64,000 nt of DNA from contig CACKRM010000002.1 of the NCBI GenBank assembly GCA_902602655.1, positions 41,361 through 105,360 on the forward strand, read 5' to 3'. The notes below the pieces were generated by a model. It worked only from the letters and a program-made list of their open reading frames with translations. It did no database searches and was not told the origin of the DNA. Positions 1-9,673 of the stretch are shown here, in pieces (position 1 is the first letter of the stretch; each line of letters starts with the position of its first letter). This DNA is from an uncultured Pelagibacteraceae bacterium (GTDB lineage Bacteria; Pseudomonadota; Alphaproteobacteria; Pelagibacterales; Pelagibacteraceae). The translations under genes and the position numbers were made by a program.

Positions 1-229
1 CTACTCCAGCTGCTGCTCTTTCTTTATGAAGTTCCTCATCAGCCTTAAAAGCTTTAAGACCATCCATTGTATCAAATCTAATAATGGTAGTGATTTTTGA
101 GTCATTATCTTTTTCTGTTCCAGCATAAAGAAATGTCATACCGTATTTTTTAATCTTTTCTGAATTGCTGTGAACCATCGCTTTCCACTTTGCAAAAGTA
201 GCAATTGGACTTTCTATTTTTACTATCAT
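1..229 (-). CDS. Partial small protein (DUF3764/monooxygenase-like fold), truncated by the left edge
   Basis: Reverse-strand frame MIVKIESPIATFAKWKAMVHSNSEKIKKYGMTFLYAGTEKDNDSKITTIIRFDTMDGLKAFK... open to the edge. Confidence 0.6.
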   Translation of the reverse strand, partial: MIVKIESPIATFAKWKAMVHSNSEKIKKYGMTFLYAGTEKDNDSKITTIIRFDTMDGLKAFKADEELHKERAAAGV

Positions 230-246
230 GTTTTACTCCTGTTAGT

Positions 247-627
247 TTAATAAATTCCAGATTTTACCAGTTTATCAATTTCCGCTTTAGCTTCAGGTAT
301 TAGTTTATAAATATATTTATCGCAATCACCTGTTTTTTTTTTATCATATGGTTTTCCATAAAGTTCATCTATAGATTTATTTAATTCTTTATTAATAAAA
401 TCTTCTTTGACTCCCTCTTTAATTAAATATGATGTTAAAAATTTCTTGGCAGCAATAGAATAAACGATCTTATCTAATTCTAAAGTACCCTGAGGTATCA
501 TGCTGTTTGCATAATAAAGTCCAGTACATTCTAGAGTGGCTTTTTTATCTTTACCACTCAAGTGTCCGGCAGCTATAGCATTGCTAAAGTATAAAAAAAT
601 AAAAGTAACTAATAAAATTTTTTTCAT
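247..627 (-). CDS. Hypothetical secreted protein with N-terminal signal peptide
   Basis: ORF with MKKILLVTFIFLYFSNAIAAG leader. Confidence 0.6.
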   Translation of the reverse strand: MKKILLVTFIFLYFSNAIAAGHLSGKDKKATLECTGLYYANSMIPQGTLELDKIVYSIAAKKFLTSYLIKEGVKEDFINKELNKSIDELYGKPYDKKKTGDCDKYIYKLIPEAKAEIDKLVKSGIY

Positions 628-727
628 AATATCCTTATTTTAAATTAAATTATTTTAATTTACCTATGCTTAATTTTGATTGCAGTTATGCAAATTGTCT
701 ACAACCTAAAGTATAATAAATACTATT

Positions 728-1441
728 CTAATTGCTTTTAAATATGGTGGTTGGGCCTACTTTTTTTAAAATGGAAAAACCTAAGTTATTAAGATGTGTA
801 AGAATTTTTTGATATTCTTTAATTTCAAGGCCATCTACATAATGTGTTTCTATTGCAACTAATTTTGTTTTATATTTTTTGAGATCAATTTGCTTTAAAA
901 CTTCATAATCTAAACCTTCTACATCAATATTAATAAAATCAATTTCTGAGAATGCAGGATTGTCTTTAAGTATATCTTGAATACTTCTTGCTTCAATCTC
1001 ATATGTTTTTAAATCTTTGAAGTAAACTTCTTTTGATTTTTTATAAAAATCTATATCTAAAGTGTTTACTGAACTAAATTCTCCATCATAATAAACTTTA
1101 ACTGTTTTTCCTTTTTCAGAAATAGCAGAACAAATATTAATATCTCTCGATCTTGCTATATTAAAAAGGTCTATCGAAACTTGATTCAAATCAATGTTAA
1201 TTCCTTGCCAGCCTTTTCGATATAATAAGAATGTATTGTTAAATAAAAAAGGATGAAAGCATCCAACATCAATAAACTTTCCAACTTTTGTATCCTTAAA
1301 AAAATCCTGTATTTCAAGATCTTCTCCCCATTGAGAATATCTTTTTTTTTTCAAAAAACCTCTGTGTCTTAAATAAAGATTATAATAAAGATACGTCTTG
1401 TAAGTAGGTTTCCACCTAAAAAAAAATTTTTTTAGTGACAT
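728..1441 (-). CDS. FkbM-family methyltransferase
   Basis: YSQWGEDL...IDVGCFHP...DFINIDVEGLDYEVL motifs. Confidence 0.75.
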   Translation of the reverse strand: MSLKKFFFRWKPTYKTYLYYNLYLRHRGFLKKKRYSQWGEDLEIQDFFKDTKVGKFIDVGCFHPFLFNNTFLLYRKGWQGINIDLNQVSIDLFNIARSRDINICSAISEKGKTVKVYYDGEFSSVNTLDIDFYKKSKEVYFKDLKTYEIEARSIQDILKDNPAFSEIDFINIDVEGLDYEVLKQIDLKKYKTKLVAIETHYVDGLEIKEYQKILTHLNNLGFSILKKVGPTTIFKSN

Positions 1442-1446
1442 TAGTA

Positions 1447-2193
1447 TTAATATGTGGCTCTACCACCGCTTATATCAAAAACAGCTCCAGTAGAAAAAGA
1501 ATTTTCATCACTCGATAACCAGGTAACCATTGATGCAAGCTCATCTAGACCTAGGTATCTATTTCTTGGAACTTTTGACAACATAAAATTTACGTGTTTT
1601 TTTGTCATTTGTTTTAAAATTCTCGTTTTAGCAGTTGTTGGTGTAACTACATTAACGGCTATATTTTTGTGTGCTAATTCTTTTCCGAGAGATTTTGTAA
1701 GACCTATTACTCCAGCTTTAGCAGTGCTATATGCGCTGGCATTTGCATTTCCCTCCTTTCCTGAAATTGAGGAAACGTTCACGATACGTCCATAATTATT
1801 TTTTATCATTTGAGGAATTATTGCTTTACAACAGTAAAAAGTTGAATTTAGATTTATATCTAAAACTTTACTCCATTCAGTATTTGGGTACTCCCAAACT
1901 TTAGCATTTTTTCCAGTTATACCAGCGTTATTGACTAAAATATCGATCTTTTTTTTTTTTATTATTTTTTTCACTGTATTTTTTATCTTAGAAAAATTTG
2001 TGATATCTAGAACTGAAAAAGATAGTCGTTTACTTTGAATTTTTTTTACCGCAAGATTAATAGCTTTTCTATCTATATCCCAAATAATAACTTCTGCCCC
2101 GGACTTTATAAACTTTTCTGTGATAGCTAAACCAAATCCTTGAGCGCCACCTGTAACAATAGCAACTTTACCACTTAAATTATATTTGTTCAT
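1447..2193 (-). CDS. SDR-family oxidoreductase (FabG-like)
   Basis: TGGAQGFG cofactor motif, NNAG, S...YSTAKAG catalytic motif; overlaps the upstream HisD-like gene by 4 bp. Confidence 0.85.
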   Translation of the reverse strand: MNKYNLSGKVAIVTGGAQGFGLAITEKFIKSGAEVIIWDIDRKAINLAVKKIQSKRLSFSVLDITNFSKIKNTVKKIIKKKKIDILVNNAGITGKNAKVWEYPNTEWSKVLDINLNSTFYCCKAIIPQMIKNNYGRIVNVSSISGKEGNANASAYSTAKAGVIGLTKSLGKELAHKNIAVNVVTPTTAKTRILKQMTKKHVNFMLSKVPRNRYLGLDELASMVTWLSSDENSFSTGAVFDISGGRATY

Positions 2194-3479
2194 TTATTTG
2201 AAAAACCGTATTTTCTAAGTCGAATATCTGCTGTTCTTGCATGAGCTTCCATTCCTTCCGCTCTTCCAAGTCTTGCTGCTGTTGCACCTACTACTTTTGT
2301 GGCCTCTTTTGTCATCCTTTGGAAAGTAAGAGTTTTTATAAATTTTCCTACAAATAAACCACCGGTATATCTTCCACCACCTTTTGTAGGTAAAATATGA
2401 TTTGTTCCTGAACATTTGTCACCATAAGCAACCGTTGTTTCTTCTCCTAAAAATAAAGAGCCATAATTTCTTAATCTTTTTAACCACCAGTCTAAATTTT
2501 CAGCATGAACTTCTAAATGTTCTGATGCATATCTATCACTCACTTCTGCCATTTCTTCGTTAGTATCGCATAATATTACTTCTCCATAATCTTTCCATGC
2601 CGCGGTAGCATTGACTTTTGCTAATTCGGGTAATTCATTTATTAATTCAGGAACTCTTTTCATTGTGAAGTCAGCTAAAGTTTTATCTGTAGTAAATAAC
2701 CAGCCTGGAGAATTATAACCGTGTTCTAATTGACCGACAAGATCTACTGCAACTATTTCTTTATCTGCGGATTTATCTGCAATGATAGCTATTTCAGTTG
2801 GACCTGCAAATTGGTCAATGCCTACTTTTCCATAAACAATTCTCTTAGCTTCAGCCACATATTGATTGCCAGCTCCAACCAAAAAATCAACTGGTGGATT
2901 ATTGAAACATCCGTGTGTCATTGAACCTATGGCAGCTACACCACCTAAATTCATTATTACATCAGCGCCACAATGATTAGCAGCAAAAATAATTCCAGGA
3001 TTAGCTCCATCCTTATCTTTTGGTGGACTTGCGCAAATAATTGTTTTAACCCCTGCTACTTTTGCTGGAGTAATTGCCATAACAGCTGATGATATATGAG
3101 CGTAACGCCCTCCAGGAATATAACATCCTGCTGTATCAACTGGGATCAGTCTTTGTCCAGCAAATAATCCTTTTGACAATTCAACCTCAAAATCATTATT
3201 CATGCTTTTTAATTGATGTTCGGCAAATTTTCTAATTCTATCGTGTGCAAACTTTACATCATCTTTAGTTTTTTGATCAACTTTCTTAATCGCCTCCTCA
3301 ATTTTGTCCTTGGAAACAATTACTTCTCCATCATATTTATCAAATTTTTTATTTAATTCTTTTAACGCTTCTTCTTTTCTTTTTGCTATATCGTTAAGAA
3401 TATCCTGCACTGCTGCTTGAGTTTTGTGATCGTCCGTTTCAGGAGTTTTAGCTGCTTTTTTTATATATTTAACTGCCAT
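2190..3479 (-). CDS. Histidinol-dehydrogenase-family enzyme; context suggests sulfopropanediol dehydrogenase HpsN-like
   Basis: HisD-family motifs (GCYIPGGRYAHISSAVM, GPTEIAIIAD, SGTNHILPT); overlaps a TRAP large-subunit gene and lies within 10 kb of xsc/suyAB. Confidence 0.8.
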   Translation of the reverse strand: MAVKYIKKAAKTPETDDHKTQAAVQDILNDIAKRKEEALKELNKKFDKYDGEVIVSKDKIEEAIKKVDQKTKDDVKFAHDRIRKFAEHQLKSMNNDFEVELSKGLFAGQRLIPVDTAGCYIPGGRYAHISSAVMAITPAKVAGVKTIICASPPKDKDGANPGIIFAANHCGADVIMNLGGVAAIGSMTHGCFNNPPVDFLVGAGNQYVAEAKRIVYGKVGIDQFAGPTEIAIIADKSADKEIVAVDLVGQLEHGYNSPGWLFTTDKTLADFTMKRVPELINELPELAKVNATAAWKDYGEVILCDTNEEMAEVSDRYASEHLEVHAENLDWWLKRLRNYGSLFLGEETTVAYGDKCSGTNHILPTKGGGRYTGGLFVGKFIKTLTFQRMTKEATKVVGATAARLGRAEGMEAHARTADIRLRKYGFSNK

Positions 3480-4821
3480 AAAGTAATGTTGGTAGCCACA
3501 ATGCTATTTGTGGAAATAATACTATTAATACTAATCCAATAATTTGCAAGACCATAAATTGCATCATTCCGTAATAAATATCTTTTAAATCCCACTCTGG
3601 CACTACTCCTTTTAAAAAATATGCAGAAAGGGCGACAGGTGGAGAAAGCCAGGCGGTTTGAAGATTAACAGCAACTAATATAGCAAACCAAGTTAAATTA
3701 AAACCCAATGCCTCTACCAAAGGTAAAATAATCGGGATGATAATCATTACTATTGGGACCCATTCTAAAGGCCAGCCTAATAAAAATATCATAACCATTA
3801 TCATTGCTAAGATAAGATATTTATTCATTTCTAATCCAAGTAGGAATTCAGTTAACAATGTTGGTGTCCCTAATCTTGCAAAAACTGCTCCAAAAAAATT
3901 TGAGGCTGCAACTAAAACCATTATTAGTGCTGTGATCTCTAAAGTTTTAACTAATGCCTCTTGTAATTTTGGTAGTGTCAACTTTTTATATGCAAGAGAT
4001 AAAAGTAGTGCGCCCATAGCTCCGCATCCCGCTGCTTCTGTTGGGGTAGCAAATCCAAATAAAATACTTCCAAGTGCTGCGAAAACTAGGGCTGCCGGCG
4101 GTACTAGTCCTAGAAAAAATTCAATCCACACTTTTGACATACTAGTAGCATGCATGTCTTTTGGTAAAGGAGGACCTAGTTTTGGATCCATCATACATCT
4201 TATTGTTGTGTAAGCTGCGTATAAAGTTGCAAGAAGAATTCCTGGAAAAATTGCTGCTGCGAATAAATCTATCACAGGGATTTCCATTATTGGTCCCATC
4301 ACTACAAGCATAATGCTTGGTGGTATTAAAATACCGAGAGTCCCTCCTGCAGTAATTGTTCCTGCTGCTAGTCTTACGTTATATCCTGATCTGTTCATTG
4401 ATTTTGCAGCCATTATTCCTAAAATTGTTACAGAGGCTCCAACAATTCCTGTCGCTGCTGCAAATATCACTGAAACAAATAAAACTGCATAATAAAGTGA
4501 TCCTCTAACTCTGGCTAACATTAATTGAAATGCAGAAAATAATCTCTCCATCAAACCAGCTTGTTCCATCATAATTCCCATAAATACAAAGAGTGGAACG
4601 GCTGCGAGAGTTTGTTCGGTCATTACCATCGAAAACTGCAGTGTCATTAAATAAAAGACCAGTTTGCCAAATCCTAAATAACCAAAGACAAAGCCCAAAA
4701 ATATTAGTGTAAAAGATATCGGAAAACCCACGAATATTGCAAAAAGCATTACCCCAACTAAAATAAAACCTAATATGGCTGGATCAATTAATTCAGCGAT
4801 CATTTTTTTTCTCCAGGCCAC
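3469..4821 (-). CDS. TRAP transporter large permease (DctM family)
   Basis: Multi-TM DctM-like protein with GTLGILIPPSIMLVVMG. Confidence 0.9.
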   Translation of the reverse strand: MAWRKKMIAELIDPAILGFILVGVMLFAIFVGFPISFTLIFLGFVFGYLGFGKLVFYLMTLQFSMVMTEQTLAAVPLFVFMGIMMEQAGLMERLFSAFQLMLARVRGSLYYAVLFVSVIFAAATGIVGASVTILGIMAAKSMNRSGYNVRLAAGTITAGGTLGILIPPSIMLVVMGPIMEIPVIDLFAAAIFPGILLATLYAAYTTIRCMMDPKLGPPLPKDMHATSMSKVWIEFFLGLVPPAALVFAALGSILFGFATPTEAAGCGAMGALLLSLAYKKLTLPKLQEALVKTLEITALIMVLVAASNFFGAVFARLGTPTLLTEFLLGLEMNKYLILAMIMVMIFLLGWPLEWVPIVMIIIPIILPLVEALGFNLTWFAILVAVNLQTAWLSPPVALSAYFLKGVVPEWDLKDIYYGMMQFMVLQIIGLVLIVLFPQIALWLPTLLYGS

Positions 4822-5414
4822 TCACCTTTTTTTGATGCCCAATAACTTTTTAATAATTCTGAGATGCCTTGTATTAGAAGAAAAACTATTCCAATTAATA
4901 AACAAGTTTTAATTGGCCACATATATGGCATCCAAGTTGTATCCATTCCTCTCTCTCCTCGAGATATAGACTCCCCTACATAACCGATAGTCATATAAAG
5001 AAATACTAATAATCCAGGAAAATAAAATATGATATATAGCCAGAAATCTATTAACCCTTGGTTTTTAACTTTAAAATTTCTATATAAAAAATCTGCTCTT
5101 ATATGTACTCCTCTTGAAAGCGCGTAACCTGCGCCTAGCATAAATAATGCTCCGTATAAAAATCTACTTATATCGTAAGCCCATATTGTGGGTGCTAGAA
5201 ACAATTTTCTCATTATGACTTCATAAGTCATTGCCAAAATTAAAGGCATTAATATCCAACAAACTACATTTCCAACTATTTTACTAAATCTATCAATCGA
5301 TACGATAGTTTTTGACATCCAAGAAGGCATATCAGGAGGCATTTTGCTTACGCCACCACGTCTTTCGGCTATCATTTCGTCTGAAATATCAAGTTTTGAT
5401 GATTTGTTAGTCAT
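4800..5414 (-). CDS. TRAP transporter small permease (DctQ family)
   Basis: About 200 aa membrane protein between DctP and DctM. Confidence 0.85.
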   Translation of the reverse strand: MTNKSSKLDISDEMIAERRGGVSKMPPDMPSWMSKTIVSIDRFSKIVGNVVCWILMPLILAMTYEVIMRKLFLAPTIWAYDISRFLYGALFMLGAGYALSRGVHIRADFLYRNFKVKNQGLIDFWLYIIFYFPGLLVFLYMTIGYVGESISRGERGMDTTWMPYMWPIKTCLLIGIVFLLIQGISELLKSYWASKKGEWPGEKK

Positions 5415-5433
5415 AATTTAATTTTAAAAAACT

Positions 5434-5458
5434 AGAGCGGACTTAAAAAGTCCGCTCT
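5434..5458 (-). terminator. Hairpin (9-bp stem) plus T-tract between dctP and dctQ, likely intra-operon attenuator
   Basis: agagcggac-ttaaaaa-gtccgctct; minus-strand transcript continues AGTTTTTT. Confidence 0.75.
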
Positions 5459-5480
5459 ATTTATTTTATAGTTTATTTTA

Positions 5481-6575
5481 TTACTTTAATGTCGCTGCGT
5501 GAGCCATACCTAGCTTAGCATTTGACATTTGAGCACCTGCCCAGAAAGGAACAGCTATATCAGCAAACTCTTTCATAGAGTCATAAACTTCTGCAAAAAA
5601 TTTGTTATCTTTAGCATTTTTATTCAAAGTTTTCTTTGCTGCTGCCATATATTCCTTAAAGTAGTCTGTTGGAGTATCTTCAAGAATTACTCCGTGCTTA
5701 GTAGTTAATTCTCTTAAAGCTTTTCCATTTTCATAGATTCTATAGCTTAGAGATTTAGCCAATGAAGCGTTAGCAGCTACTTCAAGAGATTTTTTCTCAT
5801 GAGCAGTCATTTTATTATAAGTTTTTCCAGTAATATAAAAATCAGCATTTACCACTACTTGGTGTAAACCTTGTAGATAGTAGTGTTTTAATACCTTCTG
5901 AAAACCAAATGTTAAATCAGGTTTAGGGCAACACCACTCTGCTGCATCGATTGTACCTGCTTGTAGAGCTGGCAGAATATCTCCACCACCCATCGCTACA
6001 GATGCAATACCGATATCTTTATATGTTTGACCAGGTATTCCTGGAGGTGTTCTGAATTTATATTTTCTAAAGTCAGCCATGTTTTTAATTGGTTTTGGAA
6101 ACCATCCTAAAGCTTCTGGTCCAACTGGTTGAAGCATAAATCCTTTAATGTCTCTTCCCATTTCTTTCCAAAGACGGTCGTATAACTCTTTACCACCACC
6201 GTATTGAAACCAAGATAAGAAGGCTAGGTTATCTATACCTACTCCGCCGCCTGCTACTGGAGATCCAAATAACATGGCCGCAGGATGATCGCCTGACCAG
6301 TAGTGTGTCCAAGCAAATCCACAGTCAATTAATCCTTTGTCAACTGCGTCTAACGTTTCTTTTACTCCTACAACAGCTCCCGCTGGTAAAATTTCAAATT
6401 TTAATGAACCATCAGTAAGCGCTGTTACAGTGTCAGTAAAGTCCTTTAACATTTTAACTTCATCAGCTTTAGTGTTAAGAACGGTCTGACATTTTAATGT
6501 TTTAGCATTTGCAGTACCCATTGAAAATCCAACAAATACAGCCAAACTCAAAACAACAGTTAATAATTTTTTCAT
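5481..6575 (-). CDS. TRAP transporter substrate-binding protein (DctP family)
   Basis: Signal peptide; SBP motifs (AMGGGDILPALQAGTIDAAEWCCP). Confidence 0.88.
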   Translation of the reverse strand: MKKLLTVVLSLAVFVGFSMGTANAKTLKCQTVLNTKADEVKMLKDFTDTVTALTDGSLKFEILPAGAVVGVKETLDAVDKGLIDCGFAWTHYWSGDHPAAMLFGSPVAGGGVGIDNLAFLSWFQYGGGKELYDRLWKEMGRDIKGFMLQPVGPEALGWFPKPIKNMADFRKYKFRTPPGIPGQTYKDIGIASVAMGGGDILPALQAGTIDAAEWCCPKPDLTFGFQKVLKHYYLQGLHQVVVNADFYITGKTYNKMTAHEKKSLEVAANASLAKSLSYRIYENGKALRELTTKHGVILEDTPTDYFKEYMAAAKKTLNKNAKDNKFFAEVYDSMKEFADIAVPFWAGAQMSNAKLGMAHAATLK

Positions 6576-6712
6576 TATTCCCCCGTTTTATTATTGATAA
6601 AAAATAATTAAACCTCTTTAGAAAATCAGAGTCAAATAATAGTATTAAAACTATAGGTTGAATTTCAAGCATTGGCAATTAAGTGTTTTAGACCTATAAG
6701 GTATATTTATCT

Positions 6713-8320
6713 ATGGAAGATTTTGATTACATAATAATTGGAGCTGGTTCTGCAGGATGTGTTTTATCGAATAGGTTAACAGCTAATAAAAAAAACAAGG
6801 TTCTTTTATTAGAAGCCGGAGGTAAAGATACTTATCCGTGGATTCATATTCCAGTTGGTTATTATAAGACTATGCATAATCCAAAAGTTGATTGGTGTTT
6901 CCGAACTGAAAAAGACGAAACTATGAATAACAGATCTATTCCTTATCCTAGAGGAAAAACTCTCGGAGGAAGCTCTTCTATTAATGGATTGCTTTGGATC
7001 AGGGGCCAAAGTAATGATTATGATAACTGGAGACAACAAGGAAATTCTGGATGGGGATGGGATGATGTGCTTCCTTACTTTTTAAAATCAGAAAATAATG
7101 AATTGGGGAAAAGTGAATTTCATAATGATAAAGGGCCAATTACTGTAACTAATAAAAAAATTAATTTAAAAATGTTAGAAGAATTTTTAAATGCTGCTGA
7201 AGAGTTTGGCATTCCAAAAACTAAAGATTTTAACACTGGTGACAATTTTGGAATTGGATACTTTCAATTTACTACAAGTCGTCAAAGTTTTTTAAAGTTA
7301 CGATGCAGCGCAGCAAAAGGATATTTGAATCCTATTAAAAAAAGATCAAATCTAAAAATTACTGTAAATGTTCATGTACAAAGAATAAATTTTGAAGGAA
7401 AAAAAGCTGTTAGTGTTAGTTTTTATATTAATGGAGAATTAAAAACTGTTAAAGCAAATAAAGAAATTTTGCTTTCAGCTGGATCGGTTGGTTCACCTCA
7501 TATTTTGCAAGTGTCTGGCATTGGTGATGAAAAAAAATTAAAAAAACATGGAATTAACGTCGTTCATGAATTGAAGGGTGTTGGAAAAAATTTACAAGAC
7601 CATTTAATGTTTAGACCTGTCTACAAAGTTAAAAATTTAAAATCTCTGAATGGTAAGATTAATAGTCTGTTTGGAAATTTTTTAATAGGTTTAGAATATA
7701 TTTTCAATCAAAGCGGACCTATGACGATGGGAGCAAGTCAAGTTTGTGGTTTTCTAAAAAGTGATTCTTCAAGAGCAACTCCAAATTTACAATTCCACGT
7801 TCAACCTATTAGTACAGACATATTAGGTGCCACTAAAATGCATGACTTTGATGGTATTACTCCTACTATTGCAAATATAAGGCCTACAAGTAGAGGAGAA
7901 ATAAATATCATAAGTAAGGATACAAGAGATAATCCAAAAATTAAAATGAACTACTTGTCTACACAAGAAGATAGAGATGTTGCAGCGAAAGGTTTGAAAA
8001 TTGTCAGAAAAATAATGTTAGAAACAGAGGCTTTTAAAAAATATCAACCTGAAGAGTATAGGCCTGGAATACACATTACAGATAATGAAGAGTTAGTTAA
8101 GGCTGGAAGTGAACATACTCAAACAATCTTTCATCCAGTTGGAACATGTAAAATGGGTAGTGGAGACGAATCAGTAGTTGATGAAAAATTAAAGGTTAGA
8201 GGATTAAAAAATTTAAGAGTTGTTGATGCTTCAATTATGCCAAATATTACTTCTGGCAACACTAACGCACCAACTATAATGATTGCTGAAAAGGCATCAG
8301 ACATGATACTGAGTGAATAG
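6713..8320 (+). CDS. GMC-family oxidoreductase, choline-dehydrogenase-like
   Basis: DYIIIGAGSAGCVLSNRL, GGSSSINGLLWIRGQ, HPVGTCKMG, NTNAPTIMIAEKA. Confidence 0.9.
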   Translation: MEDFDYIIIGAGSAGCVLSNRLTANKKNKVLLLEAGGKDTYPWIHIPVGYYKTMHNPKVDWCFRTEKDETMNNRSIPYPRGKTLGGSSSINGLLWIRGQSNDYDNWRQQGNSGWGWDDVLPYFLKSENNELGKSEFHNDKGPITVTNKKINLKMLEEFLNAAEEFGIPKTKDFNTGDNFGIGYFQFTTSRQSFLKLRCSAAKGYLNPIKKRSNLKITVNVHVQRINFEGKKAVSVSFYINGELKTVKANKEILLSAGSVGSPHILQVSGIGDEKKLKKHGINVVHELKGVGKNLQDHLMFRPVYKVKNLKSLNGKINSLFGNFLIGLEYIFNQSGPMTMGASQVCGFLKSDSSRATPNLQFHVQPISTDILGATKMHDFDGITPTIANIRPTSRGEINIISKDTRDNPKIKMNYLSTQEDRDVAAKGLKIVRKIMLETEAFKKYQPEEYRPGIHITDNEELVKAGSEHTQTIFHPVGTCKMGSGDESVVDEKLKVRGLKNLRVVDASIMPNITSGNTNAPTIMIAEKASDMILSE

Positions 8321-8322
8321 AC

Positions 8323-8898
8323 ATGTCAGAACAAATAATAATATTTTCACAAATTGTTTTTATTGATCTTGTTTTAGCAGGTGACAATGCAATCATTATT
8401 GGAATGGTTGCCTCAAAATTTCCTCCTGCACAAAGAAAAAAAGTAATTTTTTGGGGTATAGGTGGAGCTGTAGTTTTAAGAATAATTTTGACTTTGTTAA
8501 CAGCTTATCTGCTTCAAATTACAGGATTAAGATTAATCGGGGGAATTCTTTTACTCTACATAGTTTACAAACTTTATGTGGATGTCATTAAAAATGCAGA
8601 TACCAGCAATAAGGATATTAAAGTGGATAACTCAAGTTTATTAAAAGCTATTTGGACAGTTTTACTTGCAGATTTTACAATGAGTTTAGATAATGTTTTA
8701 GGTGTAGCTGGTGCAGCAGGACATCATTATCATTTATTAATTTTTGGACTAGTTTTATCAATAATTTTGATGGCAGTTGCAGCTAATTTGATATCAAATT
8801 GGATTAAAAAATATAAGTGGATTGCCTGGGTTGGTTTATTAGCTATATTAATAGTGGCAATTGATTTAATTTATACTGATATAAAATTAATTATTTAA
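8323..8898 (+). CDS. TerC-family (YjbE-type) integral membrane protein
   Basis: DLVLAGDNAIIIGMVAS and MSLDNVLGVAGAAGHHY motifs. Confidence 0.85.
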   Translation: MSEQIIIFSQIVFIDLVLAGDNAIIIGMVASKFPPAQRKKVIFWGIGGAVVLRIILTLLTAYLLQITGLRLIGGILLLYIVYKLYVDVIKNADTSNKDIKVDNSSLLKAIWTVLLADFTMSLDNVLGVAGAAGHHYHLLIFGLVLSIILMAVAANLISNWIKKYKWIAWVGLLAILIVAIDLIYTDIKLII

Positions 8899-8905
8899 AT
8901 ATAAA

Positions 8906-9673
8906 ATGTACTTAAAAAAATACAATTTAAAAAATAAAGTTGCAGTGATCACTGGCGCTGGAAAAGGATTGGGCAAAGCTTGTGCTATAGCATTTGCAGA
9001 AGCAGGCTCTAATATAGTTATTATAAGCAGAACTCAAAAAGATTTAAATCAAGTTTCTAAAATAGTTAAAAAGCTTAAAGTTAAATGCAAAAGTTACGTG
9101 TGTGATCTCACAGACTACAAGCAAACTGAGTTTATAGTAAACAAAATTCCAAAGATAGATATTTTAGTAAATAATGCAGGAACAAATTTTCCTGAACATT
9201 TTACAAAAGTGAAAAGATCAAACATGGAATATATGGTCAAGATTAATAACGTTGCTGCCTTCAATTTTGCTCAACTTTGCACACTCAAAATGCTAAAAGC
9301 AAAAAATAGAAAAAAAATAGGTGGAGCTATCATAAATATGTCCTCACAAATGGGACATGTTGGTGGTCCAATTAGAAGTGTTTACAATATGAACAAACAT
9401 GGTTTGGAAGGACTTACAAAAGGTATGGCTATTGATTTAGCTAAATATAATATCAGGGTTAATTCTGTTTGCCCAACTTTTGTCGTCACACCACTGACTT
9501 CAAAGTTTTTAAAAAATAAGTCTTTTAAAAAAGAAACTTTAAACAATATTCCCCTTGGCAGGTTTGCAGAAATGTCGGAAATTGCCTCTACTGTTGTATT
9601 TCTTGCATCAGATGCTGCTTCTATGATAACAGGTACTTCATTATTGGTTGATGGTGGATGGACAGCAAAATAA
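8906..9673 (+). CDS. SDR-family oxidoreductase
   Basis: TGAGKGLGKA, NNAGTN, YNMNKHG, C-terminal GTSLLVDGGW. Confidence 0.85.
   Translation: MYLKKYNLKNKVAVITGAGKGLGKACAIAFAEAGSNIVIISRTQKDLNQVSKIVKKLKVKCKSYVCDLTDYKQTEFIVNKIPKIDILVNNAGTNFPEHFTKVKRSNMEYMVKINNVAAFNFAQLCTLKMLKAKNRKKIGGAIINMSSQMGHVGGPIRSVYNMNKHGLEGLTKGMAIDLAKYNIRVNSVCPTFVVTPLTSKFLKNKSFKKETLNNIPLGRFAEMSEIASTVVFLASDAASMITGTSLLVDGGWTAK

Noticed and set aside
1454-1795. 113-aa plus-strand ORF antisense to the SDR gene
   Set aside because: Entirely antisense to a gene with clear SDR motifs
2215-2924. Short ORFs at 2215-2415 (-) and 2730-2924 (+) inside the HisD-like gene
   Set aside because: Alternative-frame or antisense artefacts of the HisD-family coding region
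3737-4213. 158-aa plus-strand ORF antisense to dctM
   Set aside because: Low-complexity translation opposite a well-supported DctM gene; typical shadow ORF
6655-6705. TATAGGT...ACCTATA interrupted inverted repeat between the divergent TRAP and GMC genes
   Set aside because: 7-bp arms about 35-40 nt apart in AT-rich intergenic DNA; could be an operator but cannot be supported from sequence alone
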